NCBI GenBank assembly: GCA_965243175.1
Contig: OZ251532.1
Location: forward strand, 868,001 to 932,000
Reading direction: 5' to 3'
DNA length: 64,000 nt
Source: VXYL01 sp965243175
Lineage (GTDB): Bacteria; Pseudomonadota; Gammaproteobacteria; Pseudomonadales; Azotimanducaceae
Shown here: positions 56,212-64,000 of the stretch, piece by piece
Position numbering within the stretch: the stretch's first letter is position 1
Layout of the letters: each line of letters starts with the position of its first letter
The notes under the pieces: model-generated
The model's input: only the letters and a program-made list of their open reading frames with translations
The model's database searches: none
What the model was told of the DNA's origin: nothing
Made by a program: the position numbers and the translations under genes

Positions 56212-57309
56212 GTGCGCTCGGTGAAGTTCGTCGACGTCATCGGCGAGTGGATAGACCGCTACTTCTCCAACGAGGAGGCCATCTTCGTGGTCGTCTCCCT
56301 CGTCGTCGGATTCGTCGTCCTCTTGACTCTGGGCACGGTGCTGGCGCCCATCCTCACCGGCCTGGTGTTCGCCTTCCTGCTCGAAGGCGCGGTGGCGCGG
56401 CTGGAACAGCTCAAGGTGCCGCGCCTGCTCGCCATCTGCCTGGTGGAAGTGCTCTTTCTCGGCACCTTGATCGCGCTCCTGGTCGGCGTCCTGCCTCTGG
56501 TGTGGCGGCAGCTTGGCGATCTCGTCAACGCCCTGCCCGGCTTCATAGACCGGCTGCGCGAACTGGCCCAGGACCTCTCCCAGACCTACCCGGAGTTCAT
56601 CTCCGCGAACGCCGTCAACGAGTGGATCGCCGCCCTCACGCCAGAGGTGACGGCGCTCGGCCGAACCCTGCTGCAAGGCCTGGTCGCGCAACTGCCGAAC
56701 GTCCTCGGCCTGCTCATCTTCGTCATCCTGGCGCCCATCGCCTTGTTCTTCTTCCTGAAGGACAAGCGCCGAATGCTCGCTTCCCTTGGCCGACTGCTGC
56801 CGCGCAAGCGGGGGCTGCTGGATCAAGTGGGCAGCGTGATGAACGTGCAGATCGGCAACTACATGCGCGGCAAGGTCGTCGAGATCCTCATCGTCGGCAT
56901 CGTCACGTTCATGGCGTTCTCGCTGCTCGGCTTGAACTACGCCGCCCTGCTCGGCCTGCTGGTGGGAATCTCCGTGCTCATCCCCTACGTCGGTGCCGCG
57001 GTGGTCACCATTCCAGTCGCCGCCGTGGGCCTGTTGCAGTTCGGCTGGACGACGGACTTCCTGATCGTGATCGTCGTCTACGCCATCATCCAAGCGCTCG
57101 ACGGCAACGTGCTGGTGCCGTTCCTCTTCTCCAAGGCGGTGAACCTGCACCCCATCGCCATCATCGTCGCGGTGCTCGTCTTCGGCGGCATCTGGGGATT
57201 CTGGGGCGTGTTCTTCGCCATCCCCCTCGCCACGCTGGTGAAGGCGGTCTACAACGCCTGGCCGAACCAAGACGCCGAACGCTCCCTCGCGGAGACCACC
57301 CAAGGCTGA
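56212..57309 (+). CDS. AI-2E-family transporter (PerM-like)
   Basis: 365 aa integral membrane protein. About seven to eight helices, e.g. FVVVSLVVGFVVLLTLGTVL and LVGISVLIPYVGAAVVTIPV; IAPIALFFFLKDKRRMLASL and VLVPFLFSKAVNLHPIAIIV are family blocks. GTG start at 56212 with AGGAG 8 nt upstream. Precedes the IS insertion. Confidence 0.9.
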   Translation: MRSVKFVDVIGEWIDRYFSNEEAIFVVVSLVVGFVVLLTLGTVLAPILTGLVFAFLLEGAVARLEQLKVPRLLAICLVEVLFLGTLIALLVGVLPLVWRQLGDLVNALPGFIDRLRELAQDLSQTYPEFISANAVNEWIAALTPEVTALGRTLLQGLVAQLPNVLGLLIFVILAPIALFFFLKDKRRMLASLGRLLPRKRGLLDQVGSVMNVQIGNYMRGKVVEILIVGIVTFMAFSLLGLNYAALLGLLVGISVLIPYVGAAVVTIPVAAVGLLQFGWTTDFLIVIVVYAIIQALDGNVLVPFLFSKAVNLHPIAIIVAVLVFGGIWGFWGVFFAIPLATLVKAVYNAWPNQDAERSLAETTQG

Positions 57310-57379
57310 GCTCGTGGCACGGGCGTCCCAAGTATCGAGGACGCGGCACCGCTTCGCGCCCACTTGGCGTTGGACGGTT

Positions 57380-59087
57380 GGGTGTGCGACAAATCGTAGG
57401 TCAGTGGTTGCTCACTGGGTCCGATCTCGGGCGGCGAGTCGAGCGACGCGGCCGTTGCGGAGGACGGATTGGCGCCCGATGCCGTTCAGAGCGCGCCGTG
57501 GCTGAAGCCGCCGTCGTCGGTGGTCGCCGCGCCCGGGCCGTTCTGGCGCGGAGGTCGGCGGTCGAGGGGGTTGAGCCAAGGCGGGTCTCGTACTCTTGGC
57601 GTTTTTGCGAAACGAGCCAGGGGAAGGAGACCCGCCATGGCGACAGGGACTGTCGAGGAGTTGGAAGAGGAACGCAAGCGCGAAGAGGGTGAAGGCGCGG
57701 GGCTGCGGCGGGAGCTGGTGGCGGCGACGGCGCGTTTGGCGCGGTTCGAGATGGCGCGCTGCGGGTCCGGTTCGAGGGATGCGGCGCTGCTGGACATGCG
57801 GCTGCGCGCGGACATGCAGGAGTTGGCGCGGCAAGGGCTGGAGCTGGCGTACGGGAAGGACGACGCGGCGCCGTGCGCGTGCCCGGCGTGCGGCGGTCGG
57901 ACGCGGCTGCTGCGGGTCGACGAGGTGCGCGTGGAGACGGTGCTGGGGAGCGTGCGGGTGGAGATGGCGCGGCGCGGGTGCCGGGAGTGCGGGCGCAGCG
58001 TTCGCCCGCGGGCGCGGCGGCTGGGCGTCGAGGGTTCGATGACGCCGTCGGCGCGGCGTCTGGCGAGCCTGGCGGGTTCGCAGTGCAGCTACGCGGGGGC
58101 GGACGAGTTGCTGCGCGAGCTGTCGGGGCTGAACTTCGGCGCGAAGCGGGTGGAGCGGACGACGCGGGCGGTGGGCGACGATCTGGAGGCGTGGCGGTCG
58201 GAAGGGGGAGGCGACGGCGACGGGGCCTCGCTGGCGCGGGAGGCGTCGAAGCCGGGGCGGAAGCTGTGCTGCGCGGTGGACGGCACGGGCGTTCCGGCGC
58301 TGCCGAGCGAGACCGAGGGGCGTTCCGGCAAGGACGGCGGACGGGCTGGCACGCGCGAGGCGAAGGTGGGCGCGCTGTGGGTGTCCGAGACGGACGCCGA
58401 GGGCCGCCCGCGCATGGTGGAGGGCGCGGCGGTGCTGTTCGCGGCGATCGAGAGCGCGGCGGAGACGCCCGGCCGGGAGTCGCCGTTCGAGCGGCGGCTG
58501 CTGCGCGAACTGGCGGCGGCGGGCTGCGGGCCGGGCGACGTCGACGTGTGCGTCGGCGACGGCGCGGAGTGGATCCGGCGGGTGTTCGACGACTGGTTCC
58601 CGGACGCCGAGAGGATCGTCGACTACTACCACGCGGCGGAGTACCTGTGGGCGGCGGCGCGCGCCCGCCACGGCGACGGCGACCTCGCCGAGGCGTGGGC
58701 GAAGAAGCTGTGCGCGATGCTCAAGGCGGGCCGCGTCGACGACGCCCTGGACGACCTGCGCAAGCGCGGCGGCGAAGCCGAGGAGTGCCGCCGCGCGGTC
58801 GCGTACCTCGGCGCCCGGCGCGACCGCATGCGCTACGACGAATACCTCGCCAGCGGCCTGCCGATCGGTTCCGGCGTCATCGAGGCGGGCTGCAAGAACG
58901 TCGTCGGCCAGCGCGCGAAAGGCCCCGGAATGCGCTGGACCGTGGCCGGCGCCAACCCCGTCCTCTGGCTCCGCTGCGCGCGCATCGGAGGCCAGCTCGA
59001 CGACTACTGGAACGACCGCGTCGCCGCACTCGCCGCTTGAGAATGGACTTGGTGAGCAACCACTGACCTACGATCTGTCGCACACCC
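57380..59087 (+). mobile_element. ISKra4-like insertion sequence, intact
   Basis: 1708 bp. Terminal inverted repeats of 36 bp (57380-57415 and 59052-59087) match at 35 positions, starting GGGTGTGCGACA on the left. A 9-bp target duplication TGGACGGTT flanks it (57371-57379 and 59088-59096). One transposase gene fills the interior. The intact ends and duplication point to a recent insertion in the intergenic region after the AI-2E transporter gene. Confidence 0.93.
57637..59040 (+). CDS. ISKra4-family transposase
   Basis: 467 aa. A coiled, charged N-terminus (GTVEELEEERKREEG), zinc pairs CACPACGG and CRECGRSVRPR, and the DDE core: VDGTGVPALPSE (first Asp), DVDVCVGDGAEWIRRVFDDW (second Asp), DYYHAAEYLW, and GSGVIEAGCKNVVGQRAKGP (Glu). 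AAGGAG lies 8 nt before the ATG. Frame and catalytic residues intact. Confidence 0.92.
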   Translation: MATGTVEELEEERKREEGEGAGLRRELVAATARLARFEMARCGSGSRDAALLDMRLRADMQELARQGLELAYGKDDAAPCACPACGGRTRLLRVDEVRVETVLGSVRVEMARRGCRECGRSVRPRARRLGVEGSMTPSARRLASLAGSQCSYAGADELLRELSGLNFGAKRVERTTRAVGDDLEAWRSEGGGDGDGASLAREASKPGRKLCCAVDGTGVPALPSETEGRSGKDGGRAGTREAKVGALWVSETDAEGRPRMVEGAAVLFAAIESAAETPGRESPFERRLLRELAAAGCGPGDVDVCVGDGAEWIRRVFDDWFPDAERIVDYYHAAEYLWAAARARHGDGDLAEAWAKKLCAMLKAGRVDDALDDLRKRGGEAEECRRAVAYLGARRDRMRYDEYLASGLPIGSGVIEAGCKNVVGQRAKGPGMRWTVAGANPVLWLRCARIGGQLDDYWNDRVAALAA

Positions 59088-59183
59088 TGGACGGTTCTCT
59101 CCTTTGACAAGCCGCCGCTTTGCTGGCAGTCTCCATCCCCGAAGCCGAAAGGCGCTCGATCCGCGGACCACCGCATTGGGGCT

Positions 59184-59270
59184 CTTTTCATGCGAGGGGC
59201 AAGCCCCTCGCGCACCCCGGCTGAGGGCTCTCATGCGAGGGGCAAGCCCTCACACACCTCGGCTGAGGGG
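59184..59270 (-). repeat. Dispersed palindromic repeat, two tandem copies (inverted)
   Basis: Two head-to-tail units of about 44 bp. Palindrome GCGAGGGGC-AA-GCCCCTCGC at 59192-59211 is perfect; the second at 59235-59250 is degraded on one arm. Each is followed by CGGCTGAGGG, the same flank as copy 1 at 9644 read in the opposite direction. Confidence 0.8.
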
Positions 59271-59359
59271 TCCTGTTCAGCGCGTCCGAAGACTAGCGAG
59301 TTGCGCACTTCGGCCCGCGTCAATGAGGGCTGAAACGCACCATTTTGGAGGCGATAAAA

Positions 59360-59547
59360 GTGACCGACCGGAGAATTCCCCCCCCCCCCCCCCCCCCAAC
59401 GAAAATAGCGAGGAGCGGCCACCGGCCAAGAAGGTCTGGGCCAAGCCGACCCTCCGACGCATCGAGAACGGTGTCGTGGTGACCGAAGCCGGTGCCAACG
59501 TGTCTCCCGGTACGCCCGAGGGTCCGACCTACAGGCCGAACTCCTGA
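59360..59547 (+). CDS. RiPP-like precursor peptide, disrupted by poly-C frame
   Basis: The good start GTG at 59360 (GGAGG 8 nt upstream) reads MTDRRI then a proline run from the poly-C tract. As assembled (20 C) this frame does not match the downstream coding frame; one extra C, or two fewer, would join it to NENSEERPPAKKVWAKPTLR, IENGVVVTEAGANVSPGTPE and GPTYRPNS, ending at TGA 59547. W-x-x-P near the leader and the short Gly/Thr-rich C-terminus resemble lasso-type or related RiPP precursors. It is followed 8 bp later by a hydroxylase gene. Either phase-variable or an assembly error. Confidence 0.55.
59378..59397 (+). repeat. 20-bp poly-C tract inside the precursor gene
   Basis: Twenty C directly after GAATT, eighteen bases into the peptide frame that starts at GTG 59360. 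Its length decides whether that start is in frame with the conserved C-terminal part. Confidence 0.9.
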
Positions 59548-59555
59548 AAGCAGCG

Positions 59556-60194
59556 ATGCCGAACGCCGAGCGGCTCGATCTCCGCCCCGTCGAGAAGCCC
59601 CACGCGGTGCGCTGGCTCGGCGCCGTGGACGTCGCGGCCCTGGCGGAGCAGGTGGCGCGGCTCTCCGAGACGGTGTGGGAGAAGGAGAACGCCGCCAAGG
59701 AGAACGACTTCTTCTGCTTCGCCCACACCCGGCACATCGTCTTCCGGTTCGTCGCCGCGTCGCGGTCGGGCTGCTTCTACTCCATGCCCATCTGGACCCT
59801 CTGGCGGCGCTGGCTGCTGCCGGTGATGGCCCAAGCCGCCGCGCCCTACGGCTACGCGGCGCCGCTGTTCCCCAAGGCGATGCTGGCGCGGCTGCGCGCC
59901 GGGCACGGCATCGAGCCGCATCAGGACAGCGGCGGCATGAACCCCCTGACGCACAAGATCCACGTGCCGTTGCAGACCGGGCCGCGGGCGACGCTCACCG
60001 TCCAAGGCCAGACCCTCCACCTGCCGGCCGGCGAAGCCTTGGAGGTGAACAACCTCGCCACCCACGGCGCCTTCAACGGCGAACCCCGAGACCGCGTCCA
60101 CCTCGTCTTCGAGGTCTTCGAGGGCGCCGGAATGGAGTGGCGCGAAAGAAGCTCGACGCGCGACGCGATGTCCATCGGCCTCGTTCGGCAATGA
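59556..60194 (+). CDS. Aspartyl/asparaginyl beta-hydroxylase-like dioxygenase
   Basis: 212 aa 2-oxoglutarate/Fe(II) cupin. RLRAGHGIEPHQDSGGMNPL contains the first metal His and Asp, HKIHVPLQTGP follows, and AFNGEPRDRVHLVFEVF holds the C-terminal His and 2OG-binding Arg. Family members hydroxylate Asp/Asn side chains; next to a RiPP-like precursor it is a candidate tailoring enzyme. ATG at 59556, 8 bp after the precursor stop. Confidence 0.8.
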   Translation: MPNAERLDLRPVEKPHAVRWLGAVDVAALAEQVARLSETVWEKENAAKENDFFCFAHTRHIVFRFVAASRSGCFYSMPIWTLWRRWLLPVMAQAAAPYGYAAPLFPKAMLARLRAGHGIEPHQDSGGMNPLTHKIHVPLQTGPRATLTVQGQTLHLPAGEALEVNNLATHGAFNGEPRDRVHLVFEVFEGAGMEWRERSSTRDAMSIGLVRQ

Positions 60195-60322
60195 CCGATT
60201 CGGCGCAGTCCTACGCCGCCTACGGGCTGCGCCTGCGTTCCGCCGTCGCCTTGCCGTTCAACCGCCTGCCGGACGCGGTTGACGCCGATGTGACCGTTCG
60301 CTTCGGCACCGTGCCCAGAGAG
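60191..60322 (+). pseudogene. Truncated HprK-like kinase gene (N-terminal remnant)
   Basis: Its ATG overlaps the hydroxylase stop (ATGA). YAAYGLRLRSAVALPFNRLP and DADVTVRFGTVP match the N-terminus of HprK-like kinases found in RiPP clusters, then similarity stops at about 60322, and the reading frame runs on uninterrupted into dapA in another frame. A deletion seems to have fused the RiPP-type operon to dapA, leaving about 44 codons of the kinase. Confidence 0.55.
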
Positions 60323-60392
60323 ATCCTGTTTCGTTCGCGTTGCCGTTCGGCCTTGAGTAACATCGCGCAATCCTCGAACTGCCGAGAAGCCA

Positions 60393-61298
60393 ATGTCGAA
60401 TCCGCCGAATCCGAAGGAAGACCTGAAGGGGAGCCTCGTCGCCCTGATCACGCCGATGGAGTCGTCCGGCGCGGTGGATTGGGCGGCGTTGGACGGTCTG
60501 GTGGATTGGCATTTGGAGTCCGGCACGCACGGCATCGTGCCGGTCGGCACCACCGGCGAGTCCGCCACGTTGACGCCGGAAGAGCACAAGCAGGTGGTCT
60601 CGCGGGTGGTACGGCGGGTCGATGGCCGCGTACCGGTGGTCGCCGGAGCGGGCGCGAACGCCACCGCGGAAGCCATCGAGTTCACGAAGGCCGCGCAGGG
60701 CGACGGCGCGGACTACTGCCTCTCCGTCACGCCCTACTACAACAAGCCCACCCAGGAAGGGCTGTACCGCCACTACTGCGCCATTGCCGAAGCCGTACCC
60801 GCGCTGCCCATCGTGCTGTACAACGTGCCGCCGCGCACCGCTTGCGACATGCAGGCGGAAACGGTGGCGCGGCTGGCCGAAGTGGACGCCATCGTCGGCA
60901 TCAAGGAGGCCTGCGGCGATGCGCACCGCGTGGCCGAAATCAAAGCGCTGGTGCCGGAGGACTTCGTGCTCCTTTCCGGCGAGGACGCGCAGACCTTGAC
61001 CATGGCCGGCCACGGCGCGACGGGCGCCATTTCCGTCACCGCGAACGTGCTGCCGACGCTGATGGCCGAGTTCTGCCAAGCCTTCGTGGCGGGCGACGAC
61101 GCCAAGGCCCAGGCTCTCGACGCCAAGCTGCAACCCATCCACGAAATTCTGTTCGTGGAGACCAGCCCCATCCCGACCAAGTGGGCCCTCGCCGCGCTTG
61201 GCCGCATCAACGGCGGCATTCGGCTGCCGCTGGTTGAACTGACGGCGGCGGCGCAAGTCGAAGTGCGCAAGCGGCTGGAGACGCTAGGCGCCCTGTGA
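60393..61298 (+). CDS. dapA: 4-hydroxy-tetrahydrodipicolinate synthase
   Basis: 301 aa. GTTGESATL (Thr-Thr-Gly site), YYNKP (catalytic Tyr), VGIKEACGD (Schiff-base Lys about 166). ATG at 60393. Overlaps bamC by 4 bp, as in other gammaproteobacteria. Confidence 0.97.
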   Translation: MSNPPNPKEDLKGSLVALITPMESSGAVDWAALDGLVDWHLESGTHGIVPVGTTGESATLTPEEHKQVVSRVVRRVDGRVPVVAGAGANATAEAIEFTKAAQGDGADYCLSVTPYYNKPTQEGLYRHYCAIAEAVPALPIVLYNVPPRTACDMQAETVARLAEVDAIVGIKEACGDAHRVAEIKALVPEDFVLLSGEDAQTLTMAGHGATGAISVTANVLPTLMAEFCQAFVAGDDAKAQALDAKLQPIHEILFVETSPIPTKWALAALGRINGGIRLPLVELTAAAQVEVRKRLETLGAL

Positions 61299-62410
61299 TC
61301 CACCCACCGTCGCCCGTTCCCGCCTTGCGCAAGGCGGTCGCCGCTTGTCTCGCCCTAGCGCTGCTGGCGGCGACCGGCTGCCGTTTGACCCGGGACGACA
61401 AGGGGCTCTTCGTCGATCCCCGAGACGACTATCTGGACGCGAAGCCCGGCGCGCCGCTGGTCGTGCCGGAGCGGCTCGCCGTCCTCGACATCGAAGACGC
61501 GCTGCCGATTCCGGAGATCGTCGAACAGCCCATCGCCAAGATGTTCCCCGACGAAGCGCCACGGCCGGCCGTGCTGGTGGGGCGGGACTTCGACGCCGTG
61601 CGCATCCAGCGCCTTAGCGACGCGCAGTGGATCGTGCTCGGTCGCGCACCGGCCCAAGTCTGGCCGATGATCCAGCAGTTTCTGGCGGAAAACGGCGTCG
61701 CGGTTGGCCGCGAGCAGCCGCCGGAGGGCCTCATCGAGAGTGCCTGGGTCGTCGTCGCGGACGAAGACTACGGCGACGTGGTGCGCACCGCCATTCGCGA
61801 CGGGCGCGCCAAGTTCGCCGAGGAAACCGGCAACGCCGTCGAGGCGGGCCGCGACCGCATTCGATTCCGCGTCGAACGCGGCATCCGACGCGGTTCCACG
61901 GAAGTACATGTGCTGCACGAGCGCGCGGAAGGACTCGACGACGAGTTGAGCGACGCGGTGCCGCAAGTGGAGGACGAAGTCGTCGCCAAGCTCGCCGAGT
62001 ACTTCGCCGCCGGCGTTTCCGCGCCCGTCTCGATGGTCGGCCGAGACATCGCTTCGGCGGAGAAGGCGGCGGTCGTGAAGGACGAGCAGGGCTATCCCGC
62101 GCTGCGCTTGAGCGTCGCCTTCGAGCGCGCCTGGGCCACCGTCGGCCAAGCGTTGGAGCGCGCCGAAATCGACGCCGAAGGAGACCGCGACGATGCCACC
62201 TACGAGGCGGTCTTTCCCACCGCGGGCCCGCGAGGCTGGCTGCGGCGCATCGTCCCCGGCGGCGAGTCCGGCAAGAACACGCCGGTGAAGATCCGCATCG
62301 AACGCGAAGGAGATGCCACCGTGATCCACGTCACCGCACCCAACGGCAACGCCCTCGCCGCAGACCTCGCCGAAGAAGTGCTGGTGACGCTGCGCGAGTT
62401 CGCCGGCTGA
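61295..62410 (+). CDS. bamC: Outer-membrane assembly lipoprotein BamC
   Basis: 371 aa. Lipoprotein signal ACLALALLAATGC, then DPRDDYLDAKPGAPLVVPER, the extended N-terminal segment that contacts BamD, and two helix-grip domains (WPMIQQFLAENGVAVGREQP; FERAWATVGQALERAEIDAE). Partner of BamABDE. Convergent with the response regulator. Confidence 0.92.
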   Translation: MIHPPSPVPALRKAVAACLALALLAATGCRLTRDDKGLFVDPRDDYLDAKPGAPLVVPERLAVLDIEDALPIPEIVEQPIAKMFPDEAPRPAVLVGRDFDAVRIQRLSDAQWIVLGRAPAQVWPMIQQFLAENGVAVGREQPPEGLIESAWVVVADEDYGDVVRTAIRDGRAKFAEETGNAVEAGRDRIRFRVERGIRRGSTEVHVLHERAEGLDDELSDAVPQVEDEVVAKLAEYFAAGVSAPVSMVGRDIASAEKAAVVKDEQGYPALRLSVAFERAWATVGQALERAEIDAEGDRDDATYEAVFPTAGPRGWLRRIVPGGESGKNTPVKIRIEREGDATVIHVTAPNGNALAADLAEEVLVTLREFAG

Positions 62411-62458
62411 CCCAACGACCGCCTTCGCACCTTCCAAGTCGCTGCGGCGTTCTTCGCC

Positions 62459-63067
62459 TCAGAGCCAGCCCTTGTCCTTGGCGATCCGCGCTGCGGCGGT
62501 GCGGTTGCCAGCGTTGAGCTTGCTCAGCGCTTCGGAGACGTAGTTGCGTACGGTGCCGTGCGAGAGAAACAGCCGATTTGCGATCTCCGCGTTGCTGCAG
62601 CCTTCGTCGACGAGCCTTAGCACTTGGCGCTCCCGAGATGTGAGCGGATCGGCCTCGAACCGCGCGCCAGCCAACTCCGGGTCGATGGCGCGGCCACCGG
62701 CGTGGACCCGCCGCAGGGCGGCCGCCAACCGCTCCGCCGGCGCATCCTTGAGCATGTAGCCCACGGCGCCAGCGTCGAGCGCACGGCGGTAGTAGCCAGC
62801 GTGGCCGAAGGTGGTGAGCACCACCACGCGAGGCGCTGGCTCGAGCGCCGCGACTTTGGCGGCAAGTTCAATGCCGGACATGCCCGGCATCTCGATGTCC
62901 GTGAGCAGGATGTCCGGCTGCAATCGGCGCACCAGGTCATACGCCTGCTCGCCGTCGAGCGCGCTGCCGACGACGTCGAAATCCTCTTCCAAGCGAAGGA
63001 GCGCGGCCAAGGCGCCGAGAACCATGCCTTGGTCCTCGGCGATCACCACGCTGATCGTGCCGTTCAC
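62459..63067 (-). CDS. NarL/DesR-type response regulator
   Basis: 202 aa. Receiver VVIAEDQGMVLGALAALL with the phosphoacceptor in PDILLTDIEMPGMSGIELA (Asp about 54), and a C-terminal LuxR HTH (LTSRERQVLRLVDEGCSNAE, IANRLFLSHGTVRNYVSEAL). Its start overlaps the sensor kinase stop (ATGA). Sequence is close to DesR-like regulators; the signal is not known. Confidence 0.92.
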   Translation of the reverse strand: MNGTISVVIAEDQGMVLGALAALLRLEEDFDVVGSALDGEQAYDLVRRLQPDILLTDIEMPGMSGIELAAKVAALEPAPRVVVLTTFGHAGYYRRALDAGAVGYMLKDAPAERLAAALRRVHAGGRAIDPELAGARFEADPLTSRERQVLRLVDEGCSNAEIANRLFLSHGTVRNYVSEALSKLNAGNRTAAARIAKDKGWL

Positions 63068-64000
63068 GAACTGGCCCGCCGGCGGTCCATCGGCAAACGC
63101 ACGGCAATCGCCGTGCCCTGCTCCTCCGTTCTTCGGGAGAACGACCCGCCGAGCGCCTCGATGCGTTCGCGGATGCCGGCCAAGCCGCTGCCTTCAACGC
63201 CTCCACCGCGGCCGTTGTCCGCCAGCGTCAGCGTCACCGCCTCGTCGCGCATGCTGAGATTCGCCCGCACCTCGGTGGCGGCGGCGTGTCGAACGATGTT
63301 GGTCACGCCTTCGCGCAGCACCAGCGCCAGCACCCCTTCCAAGCGTCGTGGCAAGTCGCGATCGTCGAACTCGACATGAAACGCCACGCCAGCGGTCCGC
63401 AGGGCGTCCGTCGCCGCTTCGACCTCCGCGTCAAGCCCTTTGGACCGATAGCCGTGAACGACCGCGCGCACCTCGGCGAGCGTGCTGCGCGCCGCCGCGG
63501 CGATCTCGCCCATCTCGGCGGCTGCCGCGTTCCTGTCCTTGCCGACGACCTTCGTTGCCAAGTCCGCCTTCAGCGCGATCATCGTCAACGTGTGGCCGAG
63601 CACGTCGTGCATGTCTCTGGCAATGCGCTCCCGTTCGGAGATCGCGGCGAGCCGCTCCACCTCGTCGTGCGCCAGCTGCAAACGGGTGGCCGCGCGTTCT
63701 TTCTCCGCATCCAGAACGGCGAACGCGCCGACGGTCGGCACGAAGATCAGCGCCGGCAGAAAGGCGAAGAGCCAGCCCGCCTGGAAAGTAAAAAACAGAG
63801 CGCTGGACGCCAAGGCGCAGCCACACAGCACGACCATCAGCAGCACCGCATCGCGGACGTTGCCGATGCGACCCGACAACGCCGCGGCGTAGATCAGAAA
63901 CACGGACGCCCCTGAGTTGAAGCCGAGCCCGACGACGCCCAGCGCCGCCATGCCGGCGATGGGCCACAACAGCCGCCGCCCGCTCTTGCCAACGCCGAGG
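63064..64000 (-). CDS. DesK-like sensor histidine kinase (N-terminus beyond window)
   Basis: Open to the right edge, so its N-terminal membrane part is incomplete. Four hydrophobic helices remain (PIAGMAALGVVGLGFNSGAS, LLMVVLCGCALASSALFFTF, LFAFLPALIFVPTVGAFAVL). HisKA_3: ISERERIARDMHDVLGHTLT, phosphoacceptor His in MHDVLGH, then ATPase boxes EGVTNIVRHA and ADNGRGGGVEGSGLAGI. Cognate of the following response regulator. Confidence 0.92.
   Translation of the reverse strand, partial: LGVGKSGRRLLWPIAGMAALGVVGLGFNSGASVFLIYAAALSGRIGNVRDAVLLMVVLCGCALASSALFFTFQAGWLFAFLPALIFVPTVGAFAVLDAEKERAATRLQLAHDEVERLAAISERERIARDMHDVLGHTLTMIALKADLATKVVGKDRNAAAAEMGEIAAAARSTLAEVRAVVHGYRSKGLDAEVEAATDALRTAGVAFHVEFDDRDLPRRLEGVLALVLREGVTNIVRHAAATEVRANLSMRDEAVTLTLADNGRGGGVEGSGLAGIRERIEALGGSFSRRTEEQGTAIAVRLPMDRRRASS

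Noticed and set aside
59492..61237. A long plus-strand frame crossing the hydroxylase and dapA
   Set aside because: Only codons 60191-60322 resemble a protein (HprK-like N-terminus); the rest is out-of-frame reading.

Overview
The window is about 64 kb of GC-rich DNA, apparently from a gammaproteobacterial chromosome. Markers for that are LolB, BamC next to DapA, BepA, the order hrcA-grpE-dnaK-dnaJ-dapB with recN divergent, prfA-prmC, and a TRAP transporter. There are no tRNA, rRNA or CRISPR loci that I could see. The organism has one clear trait unusual for the class: a mevalonate isoprenoid pathway.

Layout. 1-2.2 kb: a HipBA-type toxin-antitoxin pair whose antitoxin is fused to a DUF1643 domain, with an iterated palindromic operator; the toxin runs off the left edge. 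2.2-5.0 kb: Baeyer-Villiger monooxygenase plus CoA-transferase. 5.3-9.6 kb: an operon of a probable selenocysteine-containing thiol peroxidase/redoxin (in-frame UGA), TatT lipoprotein and the TRAP proteins DctP, DctQ and DctM. 9.7-16.2 kb: a small unknown gene between two palindromic repeats, then a secreted/anchored protein, a sensor ATPase and a roadblock protein, preceded by a MalT-like LuxR regulator whose leader carries a 26-G tract. 16.7-25.2 kb: amidohydrolase, dapB, the heat-shock operon and recN.

25.3-39.3 kb holds the most unusual accessory content: two diverged copies of the same two-gene module, each an ATPase of about 400 aa overlapping (ATGA) an ATPase-wHTH-TPR protein of about 800 aa. 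The copies point in opposite directions and each has its own striking repeat in front (an inverted repeat, and six 15-bp iterations). Between them lie ggt, an AlkX/YcaQ-type glycosylase, two lipoproteins and a Gfo/Idh/MocA oxidoreductase.

39.4-42.7 kb: copper ATPase, a copper chaperone fused to a metallothionein-like Cys tail, and a small membrane protein. 42.7-47.8 kb: lolB followed by a small lipoprotein, diphosphomevalonate decarboxylase, a phosphomevalonate-kinase-like gene and a HMG-CoA reductase-mevalonate kinase fusion. The MVA genes sit where ispE usually follows lolB. 47.9-57.3 kb: prfA, prmC, moeB, an ATP-grasp gene, an Rpn nuclease with a tandem C-terminal copy, nadA, bepA, a TusA-like gene and an AI-2E-family exporter. 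57.4-59.1 kb: an intact ISKra4-like element with 36-bp terminal repeats and a 9-bp target duplication. 59.2-60.3 kb: a decayed or phase-variable RiPP-like locus (precursor interrupted by a poly-C tract, an aspartyl/asparaginyl hydroxylase, a truncated HprK-like gene) abutting dapA-bamC. The window ends in a DesK/DesR-like two-component system.
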